DNA of 64,000 nucleotides from Vandiemenella viatica (Eukaryota > Arthropoda > Insecta > Orthoptera > Morabidae). The notes beneath the pieces are model-generated. The model was not told the origin of the DNA. It did not search any database and saw only the letters and a program-made list of their open reading frames with translations. The stretch covers positions 216,855,473 to 216,919,472 of the forward strand of contig JARYHS010011408.1 in NCBI GenBank assembly GCA_031002005.1, in the 5' to 3' direction. A program made the translations under genes and the position numbers. The stretch's first letter is position 1; each line of letters begins with the position of its first letter. Shown piece after piece: positions 11,764 through 23,459 of this stretch.

Positions 11764-13300
11764 GATACAAACTAACATATTAAGTCAAACTGCTGACTGA
11801 AGTATATTTATGAAGCTTCTGTTTAGGAAGTAAACGGATTCAAAATTTAATAAGCTGAGAATTATTTCATGACTAATTTCTCCAAAACCAATGAAATTTT
11901 CTGGTGTAATATCTGTCGAAGACGTATCTAACCTCATACTGTAATGAGTACTATGTAGAAAATTAAACAAATGTCTAATGTGAGATAAATGTACTGTGAA
12001 ATTTTGAAATTTTTCAAATTTTTATCTCCTAGTATCCCATTACAATCTTTCATTTACTTTTTAGCAGCTCAATATAGCAAACAGCTTGTCACATTGTTCT
12101 TCATACTACTGGAAGTACGTATATGTTACCATCTGTGAACAGATTAAGTTTTATTACGCCTCTTTCGTGTATATCTTTTCGTGAAACTTGAAATTTTATA
12201 GAAGGATACCGGATTCTATTGTAACAATTGAGTAAATGTTAGTTGAAAAACCGGTTATAAGTCACGATCAGCTCAGCCGGCACGAAACCGGCAGATCTAC
12301 ATCGCACATTTGCCACTTTTACATAAGTTCAGTATTAAAGAGCTTTAAAGACCTCATCCAAACTTCTGAAGACATTACCCTTCTAATTATTAATTAGATA
12401 CATGTATGAACGATCTTCGTACAGTACATAGTAATATGCCTGTCTATCCACTGCTCTTCCCTAAGAAAGGTTTAAATGGCTGCTCTCTAAACACTTGTAA
12501 GCTTTCTGGCTAATTATGGATTTTGATTATTAGAAAAGTCCCTTACTCGACACACACACATATTCATTGATCAAATAAAAGGTTCTTTATGCCGCGGCCG
12601 CCAGGTTTAGGTATTACCGTTCGTCGGGTTACTAAATGATAAGCTCATATACTTTAGAATGGACAGATATACCAAACTTTATTAAGTTCATAAACTTACG
12701 CTTTCACTCCGACGGAAAATACCACCACCAAATCAATATTTAAATAAGGAATCAGACTCTTTTTCCGAGAATTGCAGACTCGAGGGACAAGAGGAATTAA
12801 ATTGCACAAACTCCCACACTATCCACAGTACTCATAACACGTCCACAGTCAGTTGAGATCGCTGCACTCCATGCAAAACCGTTAATATAACACATTACTA
12901 GTTTCCACATTACACTCCACCAAATCTTCTCGTCTTTTCACAATTTCTATAATTACGACAGAAATGTTCCAGCGTCGACAACTAAACTTGACGGCGGTCA
13001 ACGATACACACACACCAAAGATAGCCCCACACTGGCTTACTACGCCGGCCACAGATACTCTTGCATGGCTCTGACGTATGTTATGTTAGACTCTGTTTAA
13101 CATGGAGAGTAATACGATGCACTACAAGGAAAATATTAATCTGATAGTATCCCGTTACTTTTCACATTTATTTGAAGGATGTTGTTTTTCAATATGTCTG
13201 CGAACGTCTAACTATGTTGTGTGAGTGATAAGTGTGTTTTTGCTTGTACAATGTGCAGATTATTAAAGACTGGAGACCGTCTTAGAATTCGGTTTGATTA
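11764..13300. other. unassigned intron DNA
   Basis: No gene is supported. At 12590-13070 the sequence is less AT-rich and looks like part of an interspersed element (a GCGGCCGC site at 12593, 'cacacacacaccaaag' near 13005), but no ends or coding motif identify it. Confidence 0.3.
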
Positions 13301-13319
13301 CTGAGGAAAAACGCCCAAA

Positions 13320-13440
13320 ACCGCATGCAGGATGGCCGGTATGCTGGGATCAGGACTCGATCCAGTGTGGTGACGTCTCCAACCACACTGGCAAGTCCAT
13401 ACCAGGTGGTTTATACGAACTGATCCTCATTTTGATATAG
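13320..13440 (-). repeat. possible tRNA-derived SINE fragment
   Basis: Minus strand: 'gtgtggttggagacg' followed about 15 bases later by 'ggatcgagtcctgatccc' resembles a box A / box B pair of a decayed SINE. No tail or duplication was found. Confidence 0.35.
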
Positions 13441-13595
13441 TCAGAAACTTTCGTAAAATTAAAATCCATTCTTTACTATGCTGCTAGATTTACATGAAGT
13501 TTTCGTTCTTTGTTCCTATTTGTCCACTATGTCCACCGTTTGCCTGACCACAATACGCAAAAAGTAACAAAAGATTAAATCAAAATTGTCACGCA

Positions 13596-13975
13596 GTGTT
13601 TTAGACCATTGGTAGTCATCCTGGTCCTTACCCCCCCCCCCCCCCCCCCCCTCAGTGGGCGTTCCCGTCTTTCATCGTGCGAGGTACTCGTTCAGTCCGA
13701 CACTGAAGCACTTTCGTTTTTTTAATTTAATTGACTTATAAAAAAAACTTTTCAAGAAATTTGATGACGTGAATTTTGAGCTTCAAGGATATAGAAAAAA
13801 TCTTATAGGTTGTCAAAATATTGTGTCATTTTCTTGTCTTCGTTATAATCTATTGAAAAGAGAATTTTATCATTTTCCTGAATTGTCACCGATAAAACAT
13901 AATATTACTCCAGAGGATATTGACACATTCAGTAGCCACCTCAACGAAGCAATTAAACATGGAAAAACGAACTGA
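13596..13975 (+). pseudogene. hAT transposase N-terminal fragment (ZBED5/SCAND3-like)
   Basis: A frame from about 13745 reads 'LFKKFDDVNFELQGYRKNLI' and continues to a stop after 13975, including 'KREFYHFPELSP' and 'EDIDTFSSHLNEAI'. This matches the 'LN--LQGK---I' followed by 'F--FP' pattern of hAT transposases related to ZBED5 and SCAND3. Upstream lies a poly-C run (13631-13650) and a stretch 'accattggtagtcatcctgg' reminiscent of a Charlie-type terminus. No C-terminal dimerisation domain follows, so it is a remnant. The similarity is recalled from the family, not searched. Confidence 0.5.
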
Positions 13976-14030
13976 AGATATTTTAAAATCCTTTTACGGA
14001 TATAAGTTGTCAAGAAAAACTGTAAGAAAT

Positions 14031-14053
14031 TGGTAAAAGGTAAAAGGTAAAAG
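14031..14053 (+). repeat. short tandem repeat (ggtaaaa)3
   Basis: Three consecutive copies of the 7-mer ggtaaaa, just downstream of the hAT fragment. Confidence 0.8.
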
Positions 14054-14139
14054 TAGTGGGTTTTCACAGCTTTAAAGCCTTATTCCCGTAGGATTAGCGG
14101 AGGTAGAGCTCCGCATTCCTATATTCTGACCGTAGACAC

Positions 14140-14690
14140 TAGGGAGCGTCCATTAATTACGTGAGGTTAAATTGGGGGGGGGGGAGTCCAGCGAAATCTC
14201 ACGAAACTTCATCAAGGGAGAAAGGGGGTGGGCAACGGAAATCTCACGTGAGGTTTTGAAATTCTTGTGGGATTGTAGAGCTAAAAAAAAAAAAAAAGAT
14301 CTACAAATTACACGAATGTCGACTTTAGGGGGGAATTTCGTCGAAAAGTGGGGGTATAGCCGCCATTGGAAGCATGAGACCTAAAAAAAAGGTATCAAAA
14401 AGTAATCGTAGGTTTCCGCGGCCAGAGTCAGTTCATTCTTAGCTGTCCGGGTGGCGCCGTGTCATGTTCATTGTAGCTGACGTTTCGACCTTCATTCTGG
14501 GGTCTTCTTCCAGGGAACATGTCTCAAAATGTTACGAGGTCGAATAGTAGGGGGGGGGGGGTTGGGTCTCCTTCGAAATCTCACGGCATTTTAGAGGGAG
14601 GGGGTCGGACCAGATCTCACGAAGTCTCATCAGAAAGGGGGGGCCGGAATTCCGAAAAAACACCTCACGTAAATAATGGACGCCCCTCTA
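14140..14690. mobile_element. G-rich inverted-repeat element, family G
   Basis: The ends are inverted: left 'tagggagcgtccattaatta' then 'cgtgaggt'; right, read inward, 'tagaggggcgtccattattt' then 'acgtgaggt'. Inside both ends are runs of 8-10 G and repeated 'aatctcacg' words. The middle, about 14400-14520, contains 'ctgacgtttcgaccttcatt', a different repeat that seems to have inserted. It codes for nothing recognisable, so it is a MITE-like element. Its 'gaaaagtgggggt' block recurs at 58072-58150. Confidence 0.7.
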
Positions 14691-15734
14691 GAGTGGACAT
14701 GCCGTGGTCAGCAAAAAGGTCCGGCCCTTTTCCTTAACCTTCCGGCGGAGCTTCCCTCACAGTACTCAAATGATAGAGGACTGGGTGGGCCCGGAGGGTA
14801 GGGGCGTTCCGGACGTTCAGCCTCGGGGAGAAATCCTCGGCTTCGTCGGTATTCCGGTATTCTACCGCCGTAAGAAATTCGATATGATGAAAAGAGTAAA
14901 TATAAATTCTATAATGGTGGGTAAGAAAATCTGTCTTACGTCTAAATATGTGGTAAATGATATTCAGTTTACTGATACCTTTCCCTATCCCATAACTCGT
15001 GTAATCAGACTTTAATGCTATTAATCATATTATGGACAAAGAAACAAATTACCTGAAAGAGGAAACCGCTAATTCCTTACAAACATTGGGCCACATATCC
15101 AGTATTTAGTTTCGAAGCATCAGCGTCAGGGATCCCATTAATAAATTAAATATTTAAATTTAATTTCAACAGGATTCATGCTTCTACGTACGCAAAGTGT
15201 AAATAAAAATATAGATTTAACTATAGTAAGTCGTTTTATAAAGATTTATTCCGTGAAACGTGGTGAAAGTCCGACATAATGAGCTAGAGAAGTAAATACT
15301 ATTATTTGCTTTAAGTTTTTTTTGTTACCAATCCACGAAAAAAGACAAGAAATAAATAAGGTCTTTTTTTGTGTCGGTGCTGCTTGGTGGACGTTGTAAT
15401 GGCTATAAAGATCCTAGGGTAGTTACGTTTAAGCTCTAGTGGCTCTCGATAGTGGAGAGACATTGATTATCGCTTATCATTAGTTCACGCGTTCCTCAGG
15501 CGGTTTTCCTAAGTACTGTGAGCTCAGGGGGCGGCGACTGAGGCCGTCTGTTGGAAGGTAATCAAGCGTCATAGACTGCAAGGCCGGTCACGCCCGCACG
15601 GCATTCCCAGCGGAGCAATTGAGCGGTTGTATTGGCCACTCGATTGCAGATATCTAGTATAGAGGTGAGAGGTCGGCGCCTGTAAACATACGCTGTCCTT
15701 GGAACACATATAAACAAACTTCTTATTCATTGTT
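14691..15734. other. unassigned intron DNA
   Basis: No gene is supported. 14700-14880 is G+C-rich with a short open frame that lacks a known motif. 15320-15690 is also G+C-rich and could be repeat-derived. Confidence 0.3.
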
Positions 15735-15808
15735 GTGCATCCGCTTTAGTAAAATGCGTTGTGCCTGGAGACTGGGCTCACCTCAGTGGCTCGACAACCT
15801 TCGCCGAG

Positions 15809-15898
<90 letters not shown>

Positions 15899-16330
15899 GG
15901 CATTCGGCAACGGAGGCCATACAGCCAGCTCAATGTGTATATTTTTTCCAATGTATGGACGCCACAGGACGGACAGGACATTCACACAGACACACAACAC
16001 TTAACATCCATGCCCGCGGCCGGATTCGAACCGGCGGCCTTCGGCACGCGGAGCTAGCACTCTAGCCCCTACGCTACCGAGGCCGGCTTCGCCGAGTCTC
16101 GATAACGCCCGAAGTGTTAGTTACACTGACAGCCACCGCAGCGCTGCTTGTCAATCCATTAAATTTCAAACTAATAGCTGCATTGACTTTATTGACGCTT
16201 ATATTGTTAAAACAAAGTGTAAATACTAAATAAATAAATGAATTTTATTTTATTTGCACTTAAATTGTTAAAAGAAACTGTAACTGCGATGTCGGCTAAA
16301 AAGCAATAGTGTGTTGTGTAGCGGATATAA
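15735..16330 (+). repeat. unclassified interspersed repeat U, split by a SINE-B
   Basis: Sequence on both sides of the SINE-B ('tagtaaaatgcgttg', 'ggagactgg' on the left; 'cccgaagtgttagttac', 'cagcgctgc' on the right) matches the minus strand at 35230-35540 in the same order. The homology reaches a short start codon region ('gtaactgcgatgtcggctaa' here, 'gtaactaagatgccagctaa' there), suggesting the 5' part of a mobile element with an ORF beginning M-x-A-K-(K/R). In this copy the frame stops after six codons. Confidence 0.6.
15811..16086 (-). repeat. SINE-B copy with 85-nt poly-T (tail) tract
   Basis: A minus-strand SINE-B: poly-T 15811-15895 is the tail; the body and head run to 16086 (box B complement 'ccggattcgaacc'). 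The 12-bp duplication cttcgccgagtc lies at 15799-15810 and 16087-16098. The head ends 'gcctcggtagcgtaggggct' on the minus strand. The uninterrupted tail indicates a young insertion. Confidence 0.9.
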
Positions 16331-17170
16331 CAATTTCTATAATGCGAGGCAGAGATATAAAAAGAATTTTAATGTGATTTTCGTTCATTTAAATACTAGA
16401 TGTAAAAATTCATGTAATGAGAAGGGCATCCGATGTTTAGGCTGTATTCTTTGTAGCTATTACTCGAACCAAGTGGCAACATAACCAAAGAATTTTTTTA
16501 ATAAAAGAAACAAGGAAGTTTATTAAATATCAGAGTAATTTTACACGAAACGAAGGTATTCATGATATATCTCAATCAAATAAATAATAATTACTTGTTT
16601 CACTTAGAAACTATCTGTCATTCAAAACAAAATGTAGTTATATTCCAAGAATCTAATCAGAGAAAGTTTAATCACATCACGAAATATATCAATAAAAAAT
16701 TTAATGATTCATCGTTATTTGTTTTACGTAGAAACGTTTACAGAAAAATTCCTACTATCACCCGCTATATTTGACGGGCGTTTAAACTGATTTTAGATAA
16801 TCGGATAATTTATGTTTTTCAGTCTCCAAGTGCAATCAATGATCTTGTACGTACCGAAAATTTCTTCGCTAAAATTGGGTTAACCTGAAGCATTCGAACC
16901 AGGATACCTAACCTCTTTTGTGGTTAACAGTACAGTACTGAAAGATTTTTTTATCAAAATTCATTACCATCTTCAAATTGTTCTTCACTAATATAACGCC
17001 TGCAGTTATTAATAATCGCCGTGTTGGAAAGCCATCCCATAATAATACTGGTTGTATGCAAGGTCGTGTAATTTTTTCCACGTTGTTCTCCCTATCTGCC
17101 TCTGGAATACAGATTAACTACAGAATCTGAGCAGACTAAAGTTTACGACTCGAACATCTTCTGCAGCGAT
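16331..17170. other. AT-rich unassigned intron DNA
   Basis: Includes an open frame at 16562-16774 rich in Asn, Lys and Ile that resembles AT-rich chance coding; no motif is seen. Confidence 0.3.
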
Positions 17171-18010
17171 AGTTGAGCTATAGTATACAAATGATATTGC
17201 AACTGAAGTACATGACTTGTGACTATCTCAAATGCCTTTGCTACTGCATACAAGAAGATAGGTCTTATACTGAACACAGGTAAAACCAATATTCTTTCTC
17301 AACCAACTGCAGAGGAAGGGCAAAGAAAGAGCAATATTACCATCGACGGGGCGAGATTACAAGTTGTAAAAATCTTCCCCTACCTAGGCAGTACCCTCTT
17401 ATGAACTGCAAACACTGATTCAGAAATCCAGTACAGAATCAACCGTGCTGGAGCATCCTTTGCTGAACTAACATCAAGATTTTTTAACAATTATGACGTA
17501 AAAACCGTAACTAAGATCCTTGTGCAATATTCTGTTGGAAATCTGACCGTGCATTACAAATCTAAATACTCGACATGTGACATCCTAAGTCATTAGCGCA
17601 ATATCAATGCCCGAGAAAAATCCTTCAAATAATATGGCAGGATAGAAGCACCAATATAAGAATCTCTGAACAAGCCCAGTCGTCCAGCGTAGAATCGATT
17701 AGAGTAAAGCAACAGCAGTGATAGGTCATCCACGTGGGCCGAATGCCCAACAACCACATTCCTAAACAAGTGTTCTACTCGGAGCTAACGGCAGCTAAAC
17801 ACTACGTTGGTGGTCAGAGGAAGCGCTTCGAGGATCCATCAAGGCTAGTATGAAGATGTGGCACATTAACTATAACAGCTAGGAAACCTCTGCCCTTGAC
17901 CGCTCATCCTGGAGGTCACTTGTTCATCATGGAACCATGTTATTTGAAGAAAATTTCCAACGATCAGCGAATGAGAAGAGGCAGCGCAGAAAAAATGTAA
18001 ACAGACGATG
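17171..18010 (+). pseudogene. LINE ORF2 C-terminal remnant
   Basis: The frames read 'AYKKIGLILNTGKTNILSQP', then 'FPYLGSTL', 'YRINRAGASFAELTSRFFNN', and near the end 'ALDRSSWRSLVHHGTMLFEE' with 'NEKRQRRK'. These blocks, in this order, are typical of the region after the reverse-transcriptase core in insect LINEs related to RTE. At least three stops and two frameshifts separate them. The catalytic FADD block is absent. The clade is assigned from memory of the motif pattern. Confidence 0.7.
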
Positions 18011-19150
18011 AAAAATGGCAGGACATCGCCATCCTTCTCCGTTGCAGTAAGTTGTGTACTTCTCATATTGGACTCCACATAAAGAATTGTTTTATTTAGA
18101 AGACCAACCAAATCAATATCAAGTCTTTTCTATGACCGCCAGAAGATAAATTACGTAGTTATATTACCAATTTCAACGAACAGGTAAATCTGGTGAGGTG
18201 GGTTATTTACGACAATTGCACTGACACCGTATTTTTATCTCAACAGGACGTAGTAATTATCCGTAAGTGCTTACAGCGAAATCTTTCACTTAATTATCAC
18301 AGGATATCAAGGTTCACCTAAAATCACCCCCAGAGAATGAAACAGCCGCATATTGCTCCCGAGGCAAATCCTGGTTCTCAAAAATTACAGAATGAAATGA
18401 TAGGATTAAAAACGATAATGTAGATTTTTACGAAAATCCCATGCTTGTAATGAACTATCCAATAAGAATAACACTTTTATATTTATTACGGCGGTCTCTG
18501 TGCTAAAATACTCGTATTTGCAGGAGAGCGATCTATTCACTTTACGTGCACTTCTTCCCAATAAACAGGGACAACTTTGATGAGTTGAAATAAGAACACC
18601 AAAGTTTTTTAGATGTTTGCCTCAAATGAAATACAGTGGATCGCGTGTTCGTATTCTGTAAACAACTATGAACAAAAAACTGGTTACAGCATAAACGATC
18701 CAATAATTGTATAATGACTTCGAAAAAATAAATGTTTCAGTAGAACAGGTTTGCTATTATTATTATTATTTTAAAAATACGTCTCCCTTTCTTCGTTACA
18801 GTCAGTGTCACGATTTAAAAGACACAACAAGAACCTGTTGATGCCTTCGTTTGGGATAGTACGAAGACTTGACTTATAATGAAGTCATTTCAGTACCAAC
18901 TCAGTTTTGGGGAACAAGTAATATTGGCAAAAGTACGAAAATTAGATTACAAAACGAAACCAGAAGAAAAATTTCTGTTCAGCTAATTATTTGTGAACAA
19001 ATGCTATATTGTGCAGAAGAAACAAGTTCATAAGATACGAGTAAATACTTACTTCCTATCATTGTTACTTCAAAGGTTGTTGTATTTCCAGGTTATAGGT
19101 AAAGGTTGATCTTATGGATGTCACGGACTGCTTCATTCACTGATGAGAAA
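18011..19150. other. unassigned intron DNA
   Basis: No gene or clear repeat boundary. A short (tta)n run lies near 18755-18773. Confidence 0.3.
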
Positions 19151-19960
19151 AAACATTATGACCACGTGCTTAATAACGTTTGGTCCACCTGCGTAACGCA
19201 ATACAACAGCGATTTGCCGTAGCATTGATTCGATACGTCCTTGGTAGTTTCACGGGTTATCTGGTACCAAATTTCTAAGCACAAGTCACGCAATTCCCTT
19301 AAATTATGGGCCCGTGGTTTGAGGGCACGGAGCTGGCACCCGGTACCGTCCCAGACGTGTTCTGTTTGGTTGAGAACAGGTGAATTTTGTAACCAAGGTG
19401 TCAACGCGAGTCATGCCCTTTAACCACAGTCGTACTATTCTGGCCATATGACATGGACAATTATCTTGGTGGAAGATGCCATCGCCATAATGGAAAACAT
19501 AATGCATGAACGGATGCAGGTGGTCCTTAATAATTTTCACGTATTCCCGTCTGTTATAGTGCTTTCCATCACATGTATTAAGGAAGCCCACGTAATTGTC
19601 CCTCATAACATAAAATTGCTCCCATTGGCCTGCGTCCATAACACGGAGCATGTTGCGTTTAGCCTTTCGCCTGGAAGATAGCGTATCTGGAAACGACCAC
19701 CAAACTGGTGTAACGAGAAACGTGATTCATCCGACCAGGTGACACTTGTTCATTGGTCAACGGTCCGATTCGATGATCTCGTGCAAACTGCAATCGTAAT
19801 CGACGATGTCATCAAGTCGACATGGGAACACGTAGTGGCCGTCTGCTGCAGAGTCCCGTGTTCAACAATGTGTGATGAACGGAGTGCTCCGAAATACTTG
19901 TCCTGAACCAGAACTGCACTCTGTCTTTGCTTACTCGTGATATCACTGTCCTTCAATCAG
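19150..19960 (-). pseudogene. Tc1-like transposase remnant
   Basis: On the minus strand the pieces read 'TVDQ' and 'WSDESRFSLHQFGGRF' (about 19760-19690), then 'DHLHPFMHYVFHYGDGIFHQ' followed by 'DNCPCHMARIVRLWLKG', then 'NSPVLNQTEHVWDG' and 'NLRELRDLCLEIWYQI'. These are the three acidic blocks of the Tc1/mariner DDE domain in order. The last block has NQTEH where the family has NPIEH. The frame changes between blocks, and stops occur. I did not find both inverted ends, so boundaries are only those of the coding remnant. Confidence 0.75.
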
Positions 19961-20199
19961 TTTTAATAGATGCTCACTATAGTAGCACGCGAATAGCCGA
20001 CTAGCATCGCCGTTTCCAAGATGCTCGTTCCTAGGCACTGGGCAATAACAATTTGGCCTTTGTCAAAGTCACTTATGTTAGTGGATATTGAGTCGAAAAA
20101 AATAACAACCTAAATAAATAAACCGATCCACTGGCGGTTTTCGTATTATTATTATTACTTTCATTGCTATGATTAACTACAGTGATGGTTGTGATTGTT

Positions 20200-20390
20200 T
20201 ACCTTTTCTACAACAGGCCTGAGATCAAGGAATTCGGCCATGGCCTTTTGAAGGAACGATCCCGCCAATCACTTAATGTGATTTCGGGAAACCATTGGAA
20301 AATTGGAATGTCTGGTCGGAGATTCGAACCTGTATCCTCCCGAATACGATTTCAGAGCGTTACTGCTCACCCATCACGTTGTGTGATTTT
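20200..20390 (-). repeat. SINE-A copy, diverged
   Basis: Minus strand: box B region 'aggttcgaatctccgacc', core 'ttccaatggtttcccgaaat', then 'ggccatggccgaattcc'. It is more diverged than other copies and lacks a visible duplication and tail. Confidence 0.65.
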
Positions 20391-20529
20391 CCATATGCAA
20401 CTAATTCGGAATCACATGTATTTTTTTGTTTAATAGCATTTATTTTTTTGAAGTAATTGTCTATTATCAAACACTACCATTTGCCCGCAGCTTTGCGCAC
20501 GTGTCCTTTGTTATAATTTAGATTGGTAG

Positions 20530-20606
20530 TCCCATGATTACCTTGACGCCACAATATGGTGATGGATTCTAATAGAACTCGACGAAACAAATCGGAAATA
20601 AAGAAT

Positions 20607-20660
<54 letters not shown>

Positions 20661-20800
20661 ATATCTCGCTTGGTTCTCGAGATATATTGGTTCAAATGTT
20701 ACGTAGTTAGGCTGATATGCCACCTGGACCAGAAGGGTAACTGGAAGTGCCATAGCTTTATAATTTGTAATACCCGTTTTTGAATACATACTTCGCTAGA
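20530..20800. repeat. Helitron-associated module with 50-nt poly-T tract
   Basis: It contains 'tggtgatggattctaataga', then a poly-T run at 20610-20659, then 'gatatctcgcttggttctcg'. The same order without the long tract occurs at 29325-29410 and 62540-62615. The T run is therefore an expansion or insertion inside the module. Confidence 0.6.
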
Positions 20801-21440
20801 AAAAGTGTATATAAAAGTAAAAAGAAACGTACTCTAGACCTGATGCGACAGATATTTTACGTTGCGGCACATAATTAATGGTATAGAACGACCATCTCCA
20901 AAATGTTATTCACGCCAAATATAATATCGAAGTAAAGAACAGAATCTTTCGATATCTAACATAGGTTTCTAAATATCTTAATTCAAAATATTCCTCAATT
21001 CATGGCACAGAGGGAAATATTATTACTTCTTGTCCAGATCTCACATCATCCTAATCACATCGCCTTTGACATAACGTATCTCTAAAACTAAATGTCTCTT
21101 ATTCTTGCACAAGAATGCTCCTGTTAATGTTTTTGTAGGCACCTTTCATCGAGAAAAAAACTGATTTTTGCATCCATATTACACATTTGCGGCTTTCATT
21201 GATATTGTACGGCATTCAGCAAAAATTCAAAAACATGCCGTACCAAAGACAAAGTTTGTTAACTGTCAAAGATGTTAATAATCATGCGACTGTGTTTACA
21301 GTAAATTATGTATTGATGATGCTTGATACATTTGAGTCTCATATTCCGTTAATATTAATGTTTTAAATTTCGGATAACAGATTAGATAAATAGCGGAAGT
21401 CAAGAAACGAAACATGAGCCTAAAAAATAAAGAGAGATTG
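20801..21440. other. unassigned intron DNA
   Basis: No supported gene; it may include the eroded left part of the Helitron-like fragment that ends at 21708. Confidence 0.3.
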
Positions 21441-21708
21441 TGTTGTTAATGTTAGTTTTTCTGCAAGGAGTGAACATCTCAACTACAGTGTGATCCGTAT
21501 ATTATAATTACCGATCTAGAAATGAATTTAAATATTTTCTCCTTCATTCGGTACATATAAGTCATTAGCTATTTCCGCATATTTTCTTTGGACCATTAGC
21601 TGTAAAAAAATTTAAAACACCATCCTAATTGTTGCGGCAGTTTCTGCGCTGCTCCCGTTCAAATAAAGAGACACACGCAGCTTGCTTACAGACTTATAAT
21701 AGTATAGA
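21441..21708 (-). mobile_element. Helitron-like element, 5' end fragment
   Basis: Read on the minus strand it starts A|TCTATACTATTATAAG and runs through 'gcaagctgcgtgtgtctc'. It aligns along its length with 61720-61941, where a complete element is present. The 3' CTAG end was not found, so this copy is truncated. Confidence 0.6.
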
Positions 21709-21748
21709 TATTACTGAAGTGATTAAAAACACGTGAAGCTTGTTCCAT

Positions 21749-21988
21749 TGTTCCCCCTTGGGTTTTACGCCTCGTCGACGGCGTTGTCATTAGAGGCGGG
21801 ATGGGATGCGGGACAAGGAACGAGAAGGAATTCTGCCATGGCCTTTTGGAGGAAGCATCCCGACATTGGCTTGGAGTGACTTGGGGAAAGTATGGAAAAC
21901 CCAAATCTGGATGCCCGAACGGGGATTCGAACCGGCGTCCTCCAAAATGCGAGGCCAGAATGTTAACCGTTCATCCACCATGCTCGGT
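21749..21988 (-). repeat. SINE-A copy, full length
   Basis: A minus-strand SINE-A with head 'ccgagcatggtggatgaacg', box B 'ggttcgaatccccgttcgg' and tail 'cgtcgacgaggcgtaaaacc'. The perfect 11-bp duplication gcttgttccat lies at 21738-21748 and 21989-21999. The poly-A tail is short. Confidence 0.9.
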
Positions 21989-21999
21989 GCTTGTTCCAT

Positions 22000-22905
22000 A
22001 AATTACTTTTTGACGTCGTATCTGTAAAGCCATATACCAATTATTTCTACAGACAGCATAAGCAACGTTTATTCTGAATCAGTTTTACTCCTTCCTCTAA
22101 TGTTAACAAACAGTAGAACGAAACATGATTCCTGAATTAACGAAGTAAGTTTCAAGCATCTACAAGAAGTATAATAGAGGTTTCAACGTTGCCAAAAATC
22201 GATCTCTGTAATTTAGTGCTATAATTCATCTGAGTAACAGTTGTGACCTTGAACATAAAAAAAGAAAGGATATGACTTCAGTTGTTCATGGTGCAGTCGT
22301 TTATGTCTTCTAAAAAAAGTTAATAGGGCAACTGATTATGGGAGTGAATTCTGACGCCACAATAATTGTTTATGGCTGTTACCAAAAATAAAAGCAGTGT
22401 GCAGTTCTCTGGCATGCTGCGAGCGCTTGCGCAACGCGCTCTGACAAAGAGAACAGCACGCATCTCTGCGAGAATGCTGAGAGTAATTACTGTTCATGCG
22501 GCTGACTGCGCGGTATTTACTTCTACGGTAGTTTCCACTCAGGGCCAGGGCAATCACGACCTTCAGTGCTGACGTAGGAGCTCCACACGTTAGTAAACAA
22601 CGCATGATTCACTCAGTTTATAAACAGTACCCCAAGTACTCCCGTGCAGACTCCTATTAGCATGAAGACAGATAGTCGTAATTGTACCTGACCCTTAGGT
22701 CACCATTCTTTAGAATCACTGAACAATCCTTTCTAGCAACAAAACAAGTGGACGCTGGAAATTGATGCAGTACATAACGTGTATTTTTTTTTAAATTTAT
22801 TTGTGATTTAAAAGGCGTAGATGAAAAAATTATAAACTTGAAATTGATAGCAAGCTTTCACGTAGGCTACTGAGCACCTCAAATATTGCTTGCATTTTTT
22901 TCTTT
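22000..22905. other. unassigned intron DNA
   Basis: No gene is supported. The G+C-rich part at 22400-22600 is open in two frames on opposite strands but shows no domain. Confidence 0.3.
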
Positions 22906-22909
22906 TGCT

Positions 22910-23078
22910 TATGGCTCTACGCTTCGTCGGCGTCAACGGGAAGAGGCAGGATAAGAAACGGGAAAGAATTCGCCCGTGGCCTATTTAAGGAACCATTCCG
23001 GCATTCACATGGAGTGATTTGGGGAAATCTGGATGGCCGGACCGGGATTTGAACCTGGGTCCTCCCGAATGCGATTTC
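22910..23078 (-). repeat. SINE-A copy, truncated head
   Basis: Minus strand: 'cattcgggaggacccaggtt', then 'caaatcccggtccgg' in place of box B, the core 'aaatcactccatgtgaatgc', and tail 'cgacgaagcgtagagccata'. The head is missing. Confidence 0.75.
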
Positions 23079-23171
23079 TTCCTCAGTAGCTATGTAAACA
23101 TGACGGAAGTGTACCTGTGGGTTATGCACAACCATAAAATCATCAGAATTAGGAGCGGTTTCAAGTGGTAG

Positions 23172-23454
23172 TAAGGGAGCATCCAGGACCCCCCCCTCTA
23201 GAAATCGCCCTCGCAACTTTTTGAGACCTTTTTTTTAGGTCTCACCCTTCCAAAGCCGGTAACATCCCCACTTTTCAATGAATACCCCCCTAAAATCATA
23301 AAATCGACTCTCTCTACAGTCCAAAAAAATTTCGAAAATCTCACGTGAGATTTCCGTTCCCCACCCCCCTCTCCCCCTTGGTGAGATTTCGCCAAACCCC
23401 CCTCCTCTCCCCCCCCCCCTATTTCACCTCACTTAATTTATGGACGCCTCCTAA
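23172..23454. mobile_element. G-rich inverted-repeat element, family G (short copy)
   Basis: The left end 'taagggagcatccaggaccc' and the right end, read inward, 'ttaggaggcgtccataaatt' match family G. The interior has long C runs, 'aatctcacgtgagatttccg' and 'gtccaaaaaaatttcg', equivalent to the reverse orientation of the 14140 copy. It has no coding capacity. Confidence 0.65.
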
Positions 23455-23459
23455 GAGTC

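Noticed and set aside
13631..13650. Poly-C run as a regulatory element
   Set aside because: Most likely a simple homopolymer beside a hAT remnant; nothing ties it to a promoter.
15746..16000. Poly-lysine or poly-phenylalanine proteins
   Set aside because: They are translations of the SINE poly-T/poly-A tail; the same holds at 20474-20789 and 33400-33817.
16562..16774. AT-rich open frame as a gene
   Set aside because: Rich in Asn/Lys/Ile as chance frames in AT-rich DNA are; no motif or splice context.
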